Assembly: GCA_018475625.1 (NCBI GenBank)
Contig: JAAKEZ010000013.1
Coordinates: 1 to 54,534, forward strand
From: Candidatus Bathyarchaeota archaeon A05DMB-2
GTDB lineage: Archaea; Thermoproteota; Bathyarchaeia; Bathyarchaeales; Bathycorpusculaceae
Direction of reading: 5' to 3'
Length of the DNA: 54,534 nt
This document shows, piece by piece, positions 27,573 through 36,025 of the stretch. The notes beneath the pieces were generated by a model. The model ran no database searches, was not told where the DNA came from, and saw only the letters and a list, made by a program, of their open reading frames with translations. The stretch's first letter is position 1. Each line of letters starts with the position of its first letter. Both the position numbers and the translations under genes were made by a program.

Positions 27573-27582
27573 TGCGGTTATA
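27573..27582. promoter_or_regulatory. shared TATA region between two divergent genes
   Basis: GTTATAAAAC reads as GTTTTATAAC on the other strand. It is 26 bases from the start of the minus-strand membrane protein (27553), and about 65 bases from the aspartate kinase start (27647). It could serve both directions; position only. Confidence 0.45.
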
Positions 27583-27646
27583 AAACTTGTTTGAATTAAA
27601 CCGCCACTGCCATTCGTGAAGAAAATTATTAAAGCTAGGTGCAAGT

Positions 27647-29062
27647 TTGCTAAACTGTGTTCAGGAGGACAAGGCTTTCAAAAACAAGATTTCCGTGGCA
27701 AAATTCGGCGGTAGCCTCTTAGACGCTGAAGGCAAAGGAATCCCCAAAATTCTCAAACGCATCAAGGAACTTAAGGCAAAAGATACCGTGGGACCAATAG
27801 TTGTGTTCTCGGCGCCTATGGGCTGCACTGATGAACTCATCAGGATAGGCGAATCGTACGCGCAAGGCAAGCCAGAATCGCTGGATTCAGTTTTCGAGAT
27901 TTATGAGCGCATAGCAAAACTCCATGTGAAAGGCAATTTTCTAAAACAAGCACTGTCTGAAATAGCTGACTATAAGGCGGAGACGCAGGAAACTCTCGCC
28001 GCTGTTAACAAGCGCTTCAGCGGCAACGTCAAAGCCAAAACCCTCACGTTCGGCGGAGAGCTTGCAATGGCGTCGTTAGCAACCCGTATTTTGGAGAGCA
28101 GCGGCTTGGACGCATACTGTGTCCCGGTTGAGAATTGGCCTATCGTCACAGACGACAATTTTGAGGATGCAACACCAAACTACGAGCTAAGCAAAAAAAG
28201 AACCGGCACGCTGACTGAACCGCTGGAAGACGGCAAGGTCATTTCGCTGGCGGGTTTCCTCGGCGTAACCGCGGACGACTTAGAAACCGTCTTGGGCAGA
28301 GGCGGCTCAGACCTCACCGCAGTTTTCACCTCATGCTTATTGAAAGGCAGATACCAGACGGACACGCTTCTGTTTAAGGATGTGCCGGTGCAGAGCGCTG
28401 ACCCGAAGGTTGTGAAGGGGCAGAAAACTGAGCATGTTAAGGCGCTCACGTATAACGAGGCGCATAAGGCTTCGATGATGGGCATGAAAATAGTGCAGAG
28501 TCCAGCAATCGCGATGGCGAGGCGTTTCATGCAGCCGTTGCGAGTGGTGCCCATAGACGAACCTGAAAAATTCTCGGTGATTCAGTCTGAGACGAGCGGC
28601 GGCGAAATCGTGAAGTGCTTAACTGGCAAAGCTGGTTGCGCCATTCTCTCCATGAGTGACGAAAAAAGCAGGTCGCTTGAGGATTCATTGCGAGTCTGGG
28701 AGAAACGCAACGACTTCATGGACTTAGGCGCTGAAACGCTGGAGACAGGCGAGAGAATCCGCGACTTCCTGTTTTTGGACTCGGATTTCCTGAGGAAGAA
28801 CGAGGAGAAACTGAAAGGATTCGACGAAAACCTCAAAATAGAATACGGGTTAGGCGTGGTAACACTCATCGGCGACAAGATGAAGGATTCTCCAGGCGTA
28901 GCCTCAACCGCCATAAGCGCCATTCCAGGAATCAACATCAAACGTGGTATATTCGCGCCGCACACTTCACAAATAATCATAGTGGTGGAAGAAAAGAACG
29001 TTTACGCTACGGTGGCGGCTATCCACCTCAAGAAAGCAGAAATGAACAAGTCAGTCCATTAA
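27647..29062 (+). CDS. lysC: aspartate kinase
   Basis: Phosphorylates aspartate at the start of lysine, threonine and methionine synthesis. The kinase domain shows SVAKFGGSLL (about 16-25), VVFSAPMGCTDELIRIG, TFGGELAMASLATRIL and LGRGGSDLTAVFTSCLL (about 217-233). The C-terminus carries ACT regulatory modules, the last around GVASTAISAIPGINIKRG. Length 471 aa, normal. Start TTG 27647 is supported by TAGGTG 5 bases ahead. A second AGGAGG (27663-27668) lies inside the gene and has no start codon at the right distance. No other amino-acid gene is adjacent. Confidence 0.93.
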   Translation: MLNCVQEDKAFKNKISVAKFGGSLLDAEGKGIPKILKRIKELKAKDTVGPIVVFSAPMGCTDELIRIGESYAQGKPESLDSVFEIYERIAKLHVKGNFLKQALSEIADYKAETQETLAAVNKRFSGNVKAKTLTFGGELAMASLATRILESSGLDAYCVPVENWPIVTDDNFEDATPNYELSKKRTGTLTEPLEDGKVISLAGFLGVTADDLETVLGRGGSDLTAVFTSCLLKGRYQTDTLLFKDVPVQSADPKVVKGQKTEHVKALTYNEAHKASMMGMKIVQSPAIAMARRFMQPLRVVPIDEPEKFSVIQSETSGGEIVKCLTGKAGCAILSMSDEKSRSLEDSLRVWEKRNDFMDLGAETLETGERIRDFLFLDSDFLRKNEEKLKGFDENLKIEYGLGVVTLIGDKMKDSPGVASTAISAIPGINIKRGIFAPHTSQIIIVVEEKNVYATVAAIHLKKAEMNKSVH

Positions 29063-29117
29063 CGTGCAATTCAGCCTTTCTCAGAAGTTGCACATGTTTA
29101 AGGGTCAAACCCAAGCG

Positions 29118-29360
29118 TCAGGATTCCTGTATCTTACTTTTGGGTCCTCTTCCCATATAGCCTCGAAGTGTCGCAGGAATTCTTCGCTTGAAAGAAGCTT
29201 CTCCATTCTTGGTCACGGCACAATACCTGTTTGACTCGTAATATAAGCACAGTTTCAGAAGAGCGCATGTATCAAGAATTGGAAAATTCGCTTCTGGTTT
29301 GTTTGGAGTAAGTCTAAAAATTGTTAGAAGACGCACCAGACATAAACAGGATAGGTGCAA
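29118..29360 (-). pseudogene. possible remnant of an archaeal winged-helix (HTH_45-like) gene
   Basis: The 29063-29447 stretch has no complete gene. On the minus strand, LLKLCLYYESNRYCAVTKNGEAS resembles the wing of HTH_45 regulators (leucine helix, then Y-x-VTKNGExF). The DNA-binding helices and normal termini are missing. Decay is inferred; it could be chance. Confidence 0.3.
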
Positions 29361-29447
29361 TCAAATAGCGCAACTCATTTTAACCATAAAACACTATTTT
29401 AACCCCTTGGAATAGATCAGAACAGCCCGTTAGAACGTGAAAATCAG

Positions 29448-30692
29448 GTGCAAGCGCTAAACAGGAAAAAGCCACGGCTTATAGTCTTCGATGTTGAAGG
29501 AGTACTAATCCCGAAAAACCGCTTCTTTTTCGAAGTCGGCAAAACCGCGGGGCTCCCGCGGTTAATCAGGATACTTTTCATCGGTTTCCTGTATCAGATA
29601 GGTGCCATCTCGTTGAAATCGGCGTTGAAGCGTGTTTTCACAGGCTTACGTGGTGTCAAAATGCCTCTGCTCCTTCAGGTTGCTGATAAGATCCCCATCA
29701 TGCCTAGTGCGGCAAGCGTTTTTCGTCAGCTTAGAGCTGAAGGTTGCAAAATCGTGTTGATAAGCTCAGGATTACCTGACACCATCGTTAAGAAACTGGC
29801 AACCGTAGTGGGCGCCGATTACGGTTTCGGCTTTGAAATAGGCTTGAACAGTGAGACCTTGACAGGGGAAATCTGGGGCGATGTCATAGAAGCAAACGGA
29901 AAATATCAAGTGTTGTCAAAGATTCTCGCGTCTGAAGGGCTAAGCTTAAGCGACTGCGCCGTGGTGGCTGACGACCGCAACAACGCCTCCCTTTTCCTCG
30001 CTGAAACCAAGAAAATTGGGTACAATCCAGATTTCGTTTTACGCATCAAAGCAGATGAAGTTGTCACCGGCAGGCTTTCAAAAATCCTGCCCGTAATAAA
30101 CGGAAAACATGGACACGCGAGTTTTCCATCAAGAAACGATTTTGTGCGAGAAGCAATCCATGCTTCAGGCTTCTTTGTGCCCATAGTCGCCAGCTTAATC
30201 AGCACGCTCATAGCCGCCGCGCTAATATGCGTGGTAATCGCCCTTTACGTGGTGTCAGAACTGACACGGTTAGACGGAAAGAGCCTGCCTGTTATCTCGA
30301 CGATAACCCGAAGCGCCGTGTCTCAGACGGAAATGTACGATTTCGCCGCCGCTCCACTGTATTTCGCTGTGGGTATACTGGCAACTTTGCTGCTTTTTCC
30401 TGCGCCAGCAAGTAGCGCCGCCATCGCTATTTTCACTTTGGGCGACAGCGCAGCATCGCTTTTCGGAGGACTCATCTCTAAAACGCCTTTGCCACTGAAC
30501 AAGGGCAAAACGTTGGAGGGTTCATTGGTTGGGTTCTTTTTTGCCTTTCTGGCAGGTTCGATTTTCATACCGCCGCCGATTGCACTGATTGGCGCGGCGG
30601 TTGCGATGACCATCGAGTTCCTTCCGTTGCCTATTAACGACAACGTTTTGATGCCGGTAGTTACAGGGTTAACATTATGGCTTATAATTTAG
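29448..30692 (+). CDS. fusion of HAD phosphatase and dolichol/phytol-kinase-like membrane domain
   Basis: Residues 8-215 form a HAD-IB hydrolase with FDVEGVLIP (D15; the usual second Asp is Glu17), LISSGLPD and DDRNNASLF. Residues 230-414 are six or seven membrane helices with the dolichol/phytol kinase signature (SELTRLDGKSLP, TLGDSAASLFGG, NKGKTLEGSLVG, ending in LPINDNVLMPV). That domain family phosphorylates polyprenols with CTP. A single protein holding both suggests control or recycling of dolichyl phosphate, the sugar carrier used by the glycosylation genes at 21.8-27.6 kb. Starts at GTG 29448. The functional link is inferred. Confidence 0.85.
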   Translation: MQALNRKKPRLIVFDVEGVLIPKNRFFFEVGKTAGLPRLIRILFIGFLYQIGAISLKSALKRVFTGLRGVKMPLLLQVADKIPIMPSAASVFRQLRAEGCKIVLISSGLPDTIVKKLATVVGADYGFGFEIGLNSETLTGEIWGDVIEANGKYQVLSKILASEGLSLSDCAVVADDRNNASLFLAETKKIGYNPDFVLRIKADEVVTGRLSKILPVINGKHGHASFPSRNDFVREAIHASGFFVPIVASLISTLIAAALICVVIALYVVSELTRLDGKSLPVISTITRSAVSQTEMYDFAAAPLYFAVGILATLLLFPAPASSAAIAIFTLGDSAASLFGGLISKTPLPLNKGKTLEGSLVGFFFAFLAGSIFIPPPIALIGAAVAMTIEFLPLPINDNVLMPVVTGLTLWLII

Positions 30693-30715
30693 AAATCCTG
30701 CTGCGTTCAAGCTAT

Positions 30716-31189
30716 TTAGATGGCGACTAACGATTCTTCATAGTCGAGAACTGCGTATTTCTTGCCTTTTTTGACCACTCTATGCCCTTCCTTTTCCAAA
30801 AGGAGTCGTTGCGCTTCGGCTCCGCCTGGATATTTCTCGTTCAGCAAGCCGCCAGCTTTCAGCGTGCGCCAGTAAGGGGTAATATTTGTCTCGCCGAGTT
30901 GTTTCTGTTCCTCTGCCGCATGTGCTGCAATCCAAGCGAAAATGCCCGTGGTCATTGGGCAGCCTATGGTGGCTTTGTGCTTTTGGGCGAGAGTTGAGCG
31001 TATCTCGTTGATGGTTGTGACTTTTCCCGCTGGAACTTTTCTCATCATCTCGTCCACTTCGATGGGGGCGGGGATGACCACGGTGCCGGTGCCCCAGCGT
31101 TTGCTCATTTTATCCGTGATTTTTTCCACTCTGGGAAGCCCTTTGCTGTCGTTTAGTTTTTCGCACCAAGATGGCTTTTTGCTCGGCAT
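30716..31189 (-). CDS. MGMT-family protein (alkyltransferase-like)
   Basis: A 157-aa protein related to the DNA-binding domain of O6-methylguanine methyltransferases. Family marks are the leading KMSKRWGTGTVVIPAPIEVDE block, KVTTINEIRSTLAQK and TPYWRTLKAGG. The methyl-acceptor motif PCHR is not present in that form; a cysteine lies in TIGCPMTTG. A base-flipping or repair-signalling role is possible but unproven. This subtype (COG-like MGMT proteins of about 155 aa) occurs in many prokaryotes. Convergent with the HAD/kinase fusion. Confidence 0.85.
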   Translation of the reverse strand: MPSKKPSWCEKLNDSKGLPRVEKITDKMSKRWGTGTVVIPAPIEVDEMMRKVPAGKVTTINEIRSTLAQKHKATIGCPMTTGIFAWIAAHAAEEQKQLGETNITPYWRTLKAGGLLNEKYPGGAEAQRLLLEKEGHRVVKKGKKYAVLDYEESLVAI

Positions 31190-31249
31190 AAATATGCACT
31201 AATCCTTAATGTCAGGATGTTTTTAATCAAACTTTCCTTTGAAAACCTG

Positions 31250-31516
31250 CTATGTTCGCTGTCCACTGGTTTTTCGAGAGTTAATAAGGTTGAGCTTTTG
31301 CTGGTGCGTCATCTTTTTTATCTCTCTTTCACGTTTCATGGCTGTTCCACGGGAATCGAAGAGTTCGACGTGCACCAATTTCAGGGGTTTATGCGCCTTG
31401 GTATATCTGGCGCCCTTGCCACTGGCGTGAAGCCTTGCTCGGGCATCGATGTTTTGGGTGTATCCAGTATAGAAGCTTCCATCCATGCACAAGAGGATAT
31501 AAACGTAGAAAGGCAT
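31250..31516 (-). CDS. GIY-YIG nuclease superfamily protein (88 aa)
   Basis: Short stand-alone GIY-YIG domain of the UPF0213/YhbQ type. The core elements are FYVYILLCMDGSFYTGYT (both aromatic-glycine motifs), the arginine-bearing helix KGARYTKAHKP, and the acidic VELFDSRGTAMKREREIK. Start ATG 31516 is preferred to an in-frame TTG six codons earlier. The catalytic residues look present; family members are thought to act on damaged or structured DNA. Sits 22 bases downstream of the nuclease-like hypothetical, in the same orientation. Confidence 0.88.
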   Translation of the reverse strand: MPFYVYILLCMDGSFYTGYTQNIDARARLHASGKGARYTKAHKPLKLVHVELFDSRGTAMKREREIKKMTHQQKLNLINSRKTSGQRT

Positions 31517-31538
31517 CCGCCACTGCCGCCTCAAGCAG

Positions 31539-32204
31539 TTAAGAAGAGCCGTAATCGAAAACGATGCCCTTGTGCAAGGCGCGTTTCATGTAGGCTTCTG
31601 GGTCAAGTTCCTGGGTTTCTGCATGATCAACGTCGATTATGTAGATGTCTTGTATGCGAGCGTTTTGTATCTCTTCTTCCGTGACTGGAGGGTTTTGATA
31701 ATAAAGGTCGCAAAGTTCTTTTATTGCCTCAACCTCTTTCCGTGTTCTTTTTTTCGGTGGCTTAGCCAAAGCTCTTGGAAACGGCAGGATATAGTGAGGC
31801 GGCATTCCCAACGCAAATTTCCCAGCGAAGCTACTGTAGCGGATTATCTTGCTGGCTAAACGCGCTGAAGTGTAAGTTAAAGGGCACAAAGCATGTTCCG
31901 GCGGAATGAAGCCGGTCTCTACTTCAACAATGAGGTTTCCGTAACCCTTCACCGAGTACAAGTCGCAGGTCAAGATTTCATTAAGAGGATGCTCAAGCTG
32001 CACCTCATAGCCCTTCAGGATGAGGTATTTGGCGCACACAAGCTCCATCACAGAATGGTTAATCTTGACCACATTTTCTTTTTGAAGGTTCACAAGCCAG
32101 TCCTTAAGCAGTGTAAGCTTGTTCTCAACCTCTTTTCCCACGCCACTCGTAAGCCGTGACAGCAAGGCGTTTAAGTCCTGCTCGAATTTCTCCTTGTTAT
32201 TCAT
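31539..32204 (-). CDS. archaeal hypothetical protein with PD-(D/E)xK-like core (221 aa)
   Basis: No characterised homologue recognised. A helical N-terminus (1-60) is followed by YLILKGYEVQLEHPL and CDLYSVKGYGNLIVEVETG, the pattern strand-Asp-(x12)-Glu-x-Glu seen in PD-(D/E)xK folds (D81, E94, E96). The expected lysine is replaced by glutamate, so nuclease activity is uncertain. The remainder has a Lys/Arg-rich segment (LAKPPKKRTRKEVE). It precedes the GIY-YIG gene, so a repair pair is conceivable; this is inferred. Confidence 0.65.
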   Translation of the reverse strand: MNNKEKFEQDLNALLSRLTSGVGKEVENKLTLLKDWLVNLQKENVVKINHSVMELVCAKYLILKGYEVQLEHPLNEILTCDLYSVKGYGNLIVEVETGFIPPEHALCPLTYTSARLASKIIRYSSFAGKFALGMPPHYILPFPRALAKPPKKRTRKEVEAIKELCDLYYQNPPVTEEEIQNARIQDIYIIDVDHAETQELDPEAYMKRALHKGIVFDYGSS

Positions 32205-32673
32205 CCTTCATTTCCTTACAGTAAATGTTAACACACGATATATTTGGGTTTAATCTTCATGATAATATATAAGCCCAACCCCGCTCAAACCATGACCGAA
32301 CGCGGCACTTAACCTTTCAGAAGGTTAAATACTTACCATCATTCCAAAGCTTCCTCGCACATTAACATGCATTGCTTTCGCTGTTTATGTCAAAAAAATA
32401 TAATCAACAAATATTGATTAACTACGCCTCTGTGCAAGCAAATTTATATACAATATTATGCATATTGTATATTTGCCAAGTTGGGAAGCAAGCTGGAACG
32501 ACTCAACATGGAACAGTTGTCACTTTGACTAACTGTCCAGCCAATCCCACGCGATAACATCAAATGGGCAAGGCATCGGCTGTTGGTTAACAGCTGGCTG
32601 AACTATGTTGATGGCGTTCGGGCTTAGACTCAACTTGGCATTCATTTTTTAACCTAAGAAAATCAAGAGGACC
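32205..32673. other. 470-base intergenic region, A+T-rich, with large palindrome and hairpin
   Basis: No convincing gene. It contains a nearly symmetrical palindrome at 32438-32476 and a short perfect hairpin GCTGTT/AACAGC near 32580. A downstream small regulatory RNA cannot be excluded. Confidence 0.5.
32438..32476. promoter_or_regulatory. 39-base imperfect palindrome with ten-base perfect arms
   Basis: TATACAATAT and ATATTGTATA are exact reverse complements around TATGC. Outside them, GCAAAT at 32438 and ATTTGC at 32471 also match as inverted ends, with a short asymmetry. It is a candidate operator or a paired TATA region, with no gene immediately next to it. Confidence 0.45.
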
Positions 32674-32979
32674 TTATTCTGAACCGAGCAGCAGCAAACC
32701 GCAGAGGATGTTAGCTACACCGATGAAGCCTATGGCGGCTAAAGCGGCAGGCGCTAATGGTGATGAGAAAATTTGAATTCCCATAAGAAACTGAACGGAA
32801 AAAAATGCTGACATGGTACCTGAGACCATCAGCAGAACGGTAAGGTACTTGCGAATTGAAGCCAATGCTTCAAAAACTTGAAAGCGCTCCGTCCGCGTGG
32901 TGTCCTTAAGCAGGTTGTCTACGTCAACAACTTGAGTTTCCACGTCGATGTAGGATTTCTTTCGCTTTCTAAGTCTCAT
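32674..32979 (-). CDS. hypothetical two-helix membrane protein (101 aa)
   Basis: Not recognised. Basic N-terminus (RLRKRKKSYIDVE) and two hydrophobic segments (about 42-66 and 75-100). ATG 32979 is taken as the start (in-frame GTG and TTG lie just upstream). It is the last gene of the permease operon. Confidence 0.65.
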   Translation of the reverse strand: MRLRKRKKSYIDVETQVVDVDNLLKDTTRTERFQVFEALASIRKYLTVLLMVSGTMSAFFSVQFLMGIQIFSSPLAPAALAAIGFIGVANILCGLLLLGSE

Positions 32980-33023
32980 ATCAATCACTGATAGGTTGTG
33001 TTTCAAATTTTAAGTTTGCTTCT

Positions 33024-34496
33024 TCATCGCTCAGAAGAGGTTACGCTTAACATCCCAGCCAAGAGTTGGATAACGCTTACGAAAACGAGGATGCCAATGA
33101 TCAGGGTTAACATGACCGAAGAAACGCCATTCAGCACTATTGCATTAGTTCCTAATAGGTAAGCAACGAACGCTGTGAAACCGCCTAGTCCCAAGCTTAT
33201 TCCTCCGAAAGCGATACGTATGCGATGGTGACCTATCATCTTAATGTAGTAAACCAACAGCGCCACAATGATAAGTTCGAAACCTAGGACCAACACGGAA
33301 GGCTCTATGAATAAAACTAGAAAAACTGAAGCAGCTATTCCCGCAATGGGCGTTAAAGGGTACAGAGGGGCTTTAAACGGTCTTTTCAAGTGAGGCGCAA
33401 TTTTCCGGAGTTTAATCACCGACAAATTCACGACGGAGAAGCCTATGATGAAGCCGAGGTTAACCGCGTAAACAACAAAGTTCACAAATCCAGTTGCAGC
33501 AAAAATCACGGTGAAAATTGCGCTAACGATGATGGCAACGTGAGGCGTGCAATAGCGTTTATGAACCTTGCATAAACCTTTAGGCAAGTAACCGTCTCTG
33601 CTCATGGCGTAAAGCACACGCGATTGTGCCATTATTGCCTCGTTGGTTGCCGCTAGACCCGTAATAGCCAACCCTATCGTAATCAAAATGGCTCCGAAAG
33701 GTCCTAACACTTGTTCCGCGACGAATGCTATTGGCGACGATTGGTGACTTAGAACGTCTGGACGAACGATGCCGACAGCAACGGATACAACACTCGTATA
33801 GAGCACAATCAAAATCACCGCTGATAACACTATGGCAAGTGGGATATTTCTTCCAGGATTTTTCACCTCAGCTTGAGCGGCAGCAACAGCCTCAGCGCCC
33901 AAGTACAGTTCGAAAAGGTAGGCGGTGGCGGCGAAGATTCCGAGTATTCCTATAGAGGAACCTGCCGGATTCGCTTGTGGTTCTTGGGCATAAGACAAGC
34001 CGCCTATGACGAATACGGCTAGTATAGCGAGAACTACGATTGTTATGATGGTTTCTGCCGTCGCGGTTTCTTTGGTGCCTTTTAAGTTGATGAAGGCGAA
34101 CACTATCACCACAACCACCGCGGTTAACGGTATGTTAATCTGCGGAAAGAGATAAGAAACCACGTAAGCGAAACCAATGGCAGACAGCGCAGTGTAAAAC
34201 ATGTTGCTAAGCCATTCGAACCAGCCTGTGAGGAAACCTGTGAATCCACCGTAAGCCACTTTTGCAAACGTGTATTCACCCCCCGCTAACGGAATAGCTG
34301 TGCCCAGTTCGGCGTAGCTGAACATTGTTAAAAGACTGAGAAAACCGCAAACGACGACTATGGGAATGATGGCGTAGCCCGCCATGCCTGCAGCCTCACC
34401 GATTATCACGAAGTTGGCTGCACTTAGTGAGCCGCCTACACCCATCATAGTTGTGCGTATAAGGCCTAGGTTTCTTTTCAGATGTTGTTCATCCAT
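33024..34496 (-). CDS. APC-superfamily amino-acid permease
   Basis: Twelve-helix transporter (about 490 aa) of the APC superfamily. The conserved first-helix loop (here GVGGSLSAANFVIIGEAAG), NLKGTKETATAET, the periodic helix pattern and PLAGGEYTF are typical. Substrate cannot be read from sequence; an amino acid or polyamine is likely. The start at ATG 34496 lies four bases after the stop of the upstream tiny membrane protein, so they are probably coupled; ATG 34514 is an alternative. Transcribed together with the 73- and 70-aa proteins upstream. Confidence 0.9.
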   Translation of the reverse strand: MDEQHLKRNLGLIRTTMMGVGGSLSAANFVIIGEAAGMAGYAIIPIVVVCGFLSLLTMFSYAELGTAIPLAGGEYTFAKVAYGGFTGFLTGWFEWLSNMFYTALSAIGFAYVVSYLFPQINIPLTAVVVVIVFAFINLKGTKETATAETIITIVVLAILAVFVIGGLSYAQEPQANPAGSSIGILGIFAATAYLFELYLGAEAVAAAQAEVKNPGRNIPLAIVLSAVILIVLYTSVVSVAVGIVRPDVLSHQSSPIAFVAEQVLGPFGAILITIGLAITGLAATNEAIMAQSRVLYAMSRDGYLPKGLCKVHKRYCTPHVAIIVSAIFTVIFAATGFVNFVVYAVNLGFIIGFSVVNLSVIKLRKIAPHLKRPFKAPLYPLTPIAGIAASVFLVLFIEPSVLVLGFELIIVALLVYYIKMIGHHRIRIAFGGISLGLGGFTAFVAYLLGTNAIVLNGVSSVMLTLIIGILVFVSVIQLLAGMLSVTSSER

Positions 34497-34500
34497 GTTC

Positions 34501-34722
34501 TCAGCTTTCTTCATAGTAGAGGAAGAGACCACTTATGAGCGACAGCAGACCGAATATGATGAAAATCCATAGGTAAAATCCAACACCATTCTTGGTGACT
34601 CCTATCATGGAATGTATGCCGAAGACGTTGTAGAAGAAGAGGAACGCGAAAATCACAGCTATTCCTCCTATGGCAGTTTGTGTTACGCCGACTATTTTTG
34701 TTAGGGTTCTCCTAGCGTTCAT
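34501..34722 (-). CDS. tiny two-helix membrane protein (73 aa)
   Basis: Not recognised. Two membrane helices (about 14-33 and 47-68) with a basic N-terminus. It sits between the 70-aa protein (7 bases away) and the permease (four-base coupling), as expected for an accessory subunit. That role is inferred from position. Confidence 0.7.
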   Translation of the reverse strand: MNARRTLTKIVGVTQTAIGGIAVIFAFLFFYNVFGIHSMIGVTKNGVGFYLWIFIIFGLLSLISGLFLYYEES

Positions 34723-34729
34723 GACTGAG

Positions 34730-34942
34730 TCATCTCTTGAGCAGGAGGATTATTCCGGCTATGAAGTCTGCTGCTGCGATGGCTATGAACATTAGGGTCA
34801 ACAGTGAGGCGGTTGCTGGTTCTGTGAAAACGGTTATGTCGATTATGTTTAGTAAGGCGAGGAAAACGGTGCCTGTTAGGATTAGGCTGGTTACTATTAG
34901 GAAACCGCCTATTGCGATGGTGAGTCTGACGAGTTTCCGCAT
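34730..34942 (-). CDS. tiny two-helix membrane protein (70 aa)
   Basis: Not recognised. Two helices (about 8-33, 45-66) and terminal KR. First gene of the permease operon. It has the same two-helix design as the next protein, but little identity is visible. Confidence 0.65.
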   Translation of the reverse strand: MRKLVRLTIAIGGFLIVTSLILTGTVFLALLNIIDITVFTEPATASLLTLMFIAIAAADFIAGIILLLKR

Positions 34943-35109
34943 ACTGGGTAACGCACCAATCGTGGCTAGTTTAGGTTTTTAACTTATGGTATTAGCGGCT
35001 ATCAAGATTTAATATATTCGGCAATTCCCTGAACAGGTGCAGAAGAATTGCTATTCGAAGCGTAAACGATGGGTGAAAGGGAAGCTGGAAAGTTCTGTAA
35101 CGTTGGTTT

Positions 35110-35295
35110 TTAGGGTTTTAGGGCTGTTAAGACGAGCTTTGTTGTGTTTACATCCACTTCGGTTATCTTGCAGTTTGGGAAATCCTTGTTTTCGCCTAGA
35201 ACGTTTTTTACAGTGACATTGTTGCCTTCGGTTTTTGCGTAGACCACATCTTTGAAGAGAATTTTTCCGTTTAGAATGACGTTAAATTCGCACAT
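35110..35295 (-). CDS. CooT-family nickel-binding protein
   Basis: A 61-aa protein with the CooT signature: cysteine as residue 2 (MC-), then NVILNGKILFKDV and an acidic beta-rich tail. CooT dimers bind nickel through Cys2 and help mature nickel enzymes such as carbon-monoxide dehydrogenase. No CO dehydrogenase or hydrogenase gene lies in the window. It stands alone between the permease operon and the rhomboid gene. Ni binding is inferred from the family. Confidence 0.85.
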   Translation of the reverse strand: MCEFNVILNGKILFKDVVYAKTEGNNVTVKNVLGENKDFPNCKITEVDVNTTKLVLTALKP

Positions 35296-35389
35296 TTTTG
35301 CTGGTCACCATCCATGAAAATGTTTTCTCTGGTTATAAGGGCTTTGCTCGCTGGTTTTCAGGATTAGCTCCAGTCATGAAAATGAGTTT

Positions 35390-36025
35390 TCAGGTTATTA
35401 TACTCAAAATGTAGGGGATTAAAATTGCTGCTACCACAAGATATGTGATTAATAGCGCTATAGTTATCAGGAGATTTCTAAGCCAGTTTTTGCTCCATGC
35501 CAGCCCAAACGGAATGCCTATGGCGAATCCTATTATGTGGGCGATGTAGGCTACGTTTCCTTCTGCGCCGGAATATACGGCAACTGCATTGTACACGAAA
35601 TATAGGATGGCTATTAATCCTTGGGGTAGAATAAGGATTGAGAATTTCAGGGGTTTGGTAAGCATGACTATTGCCGCTAGCGTGAATATGGCTGCTGAAG
35701 CGCCAATTAACGGGGTTGATCCATCGTAGAATAGGAGGCTCAGAGGAAAAGCTATGATGCCACCGATGAAGAAGGCGCCTAGTGCTTTTAGGACTCCTTG
35801 GTCCTCTTCGATTGTGTTGCCGAACGCGTACAGGAAAAGCATGTTACCAGCTAGATGCAGAATGTCAGCGTGAAGAAACAACGATGTAACAACCGTCCAG
35901 ACTCTTCCTTTAAGAAGGTTATCTCTGCTGAAAGCTAGATATTCCAAGATTATGTCGGGGTTTGAAAGCCAGAAAAACAGCGTAATCAGTATGCACGCGA
36001 TGATTACGATGTTGATTTTCCTCAA
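35390..36025 (-). CDS. rhomboid-family intramembrane serine protease
   Basis: Six to seven helices with the rhomboid catalytic set: HADILHLAGNMLFLYAFG (about 50-67), GASAAIF with the nucleophile serine, and HIIGFAIG with the catalytic histidine. It cleaves transmembrane substrates inside the lipid bilayer; the substrate is unknown. 211 aa from TTG 36025, chosen because AGGTG lies 5 bases ahead. A TTG seven codons upstream is the other option. Confidence 0.93.
   Translation of the reverse strand: MRKINIVIIACILITLFFWLSNPDIILEYLAFSRDNLLKGRVWTVVTSLFLHADILHLAGNMLFLYAFGNTIEEDQGVLKALGAFFIGGIIAFPLSLLFYDGSTPLIGASAAIFTLAAIVMLTKPLKFSILILPQGLIAILYFVYNAVAVYSGAEGNVAYIAHIIGFAIGIPFGLAWSKNWLRNLLITIALLITYLVVAAILIPYILSIIT

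Noticed and set aside
27661-27670. AGGAGG inside the aspartate kinase gene as a ribosome site
   Set aside because: No ATG, GTG or TTG lies 5-12 bases after it; the upstream TTG with TAGGTG fits better.
32372-32557. 61-aa plus-strand frame in the gap after the nuclease-like gene
   Set aside because: Crosses the palindrome, has no ribosome site and no protein-like composition.
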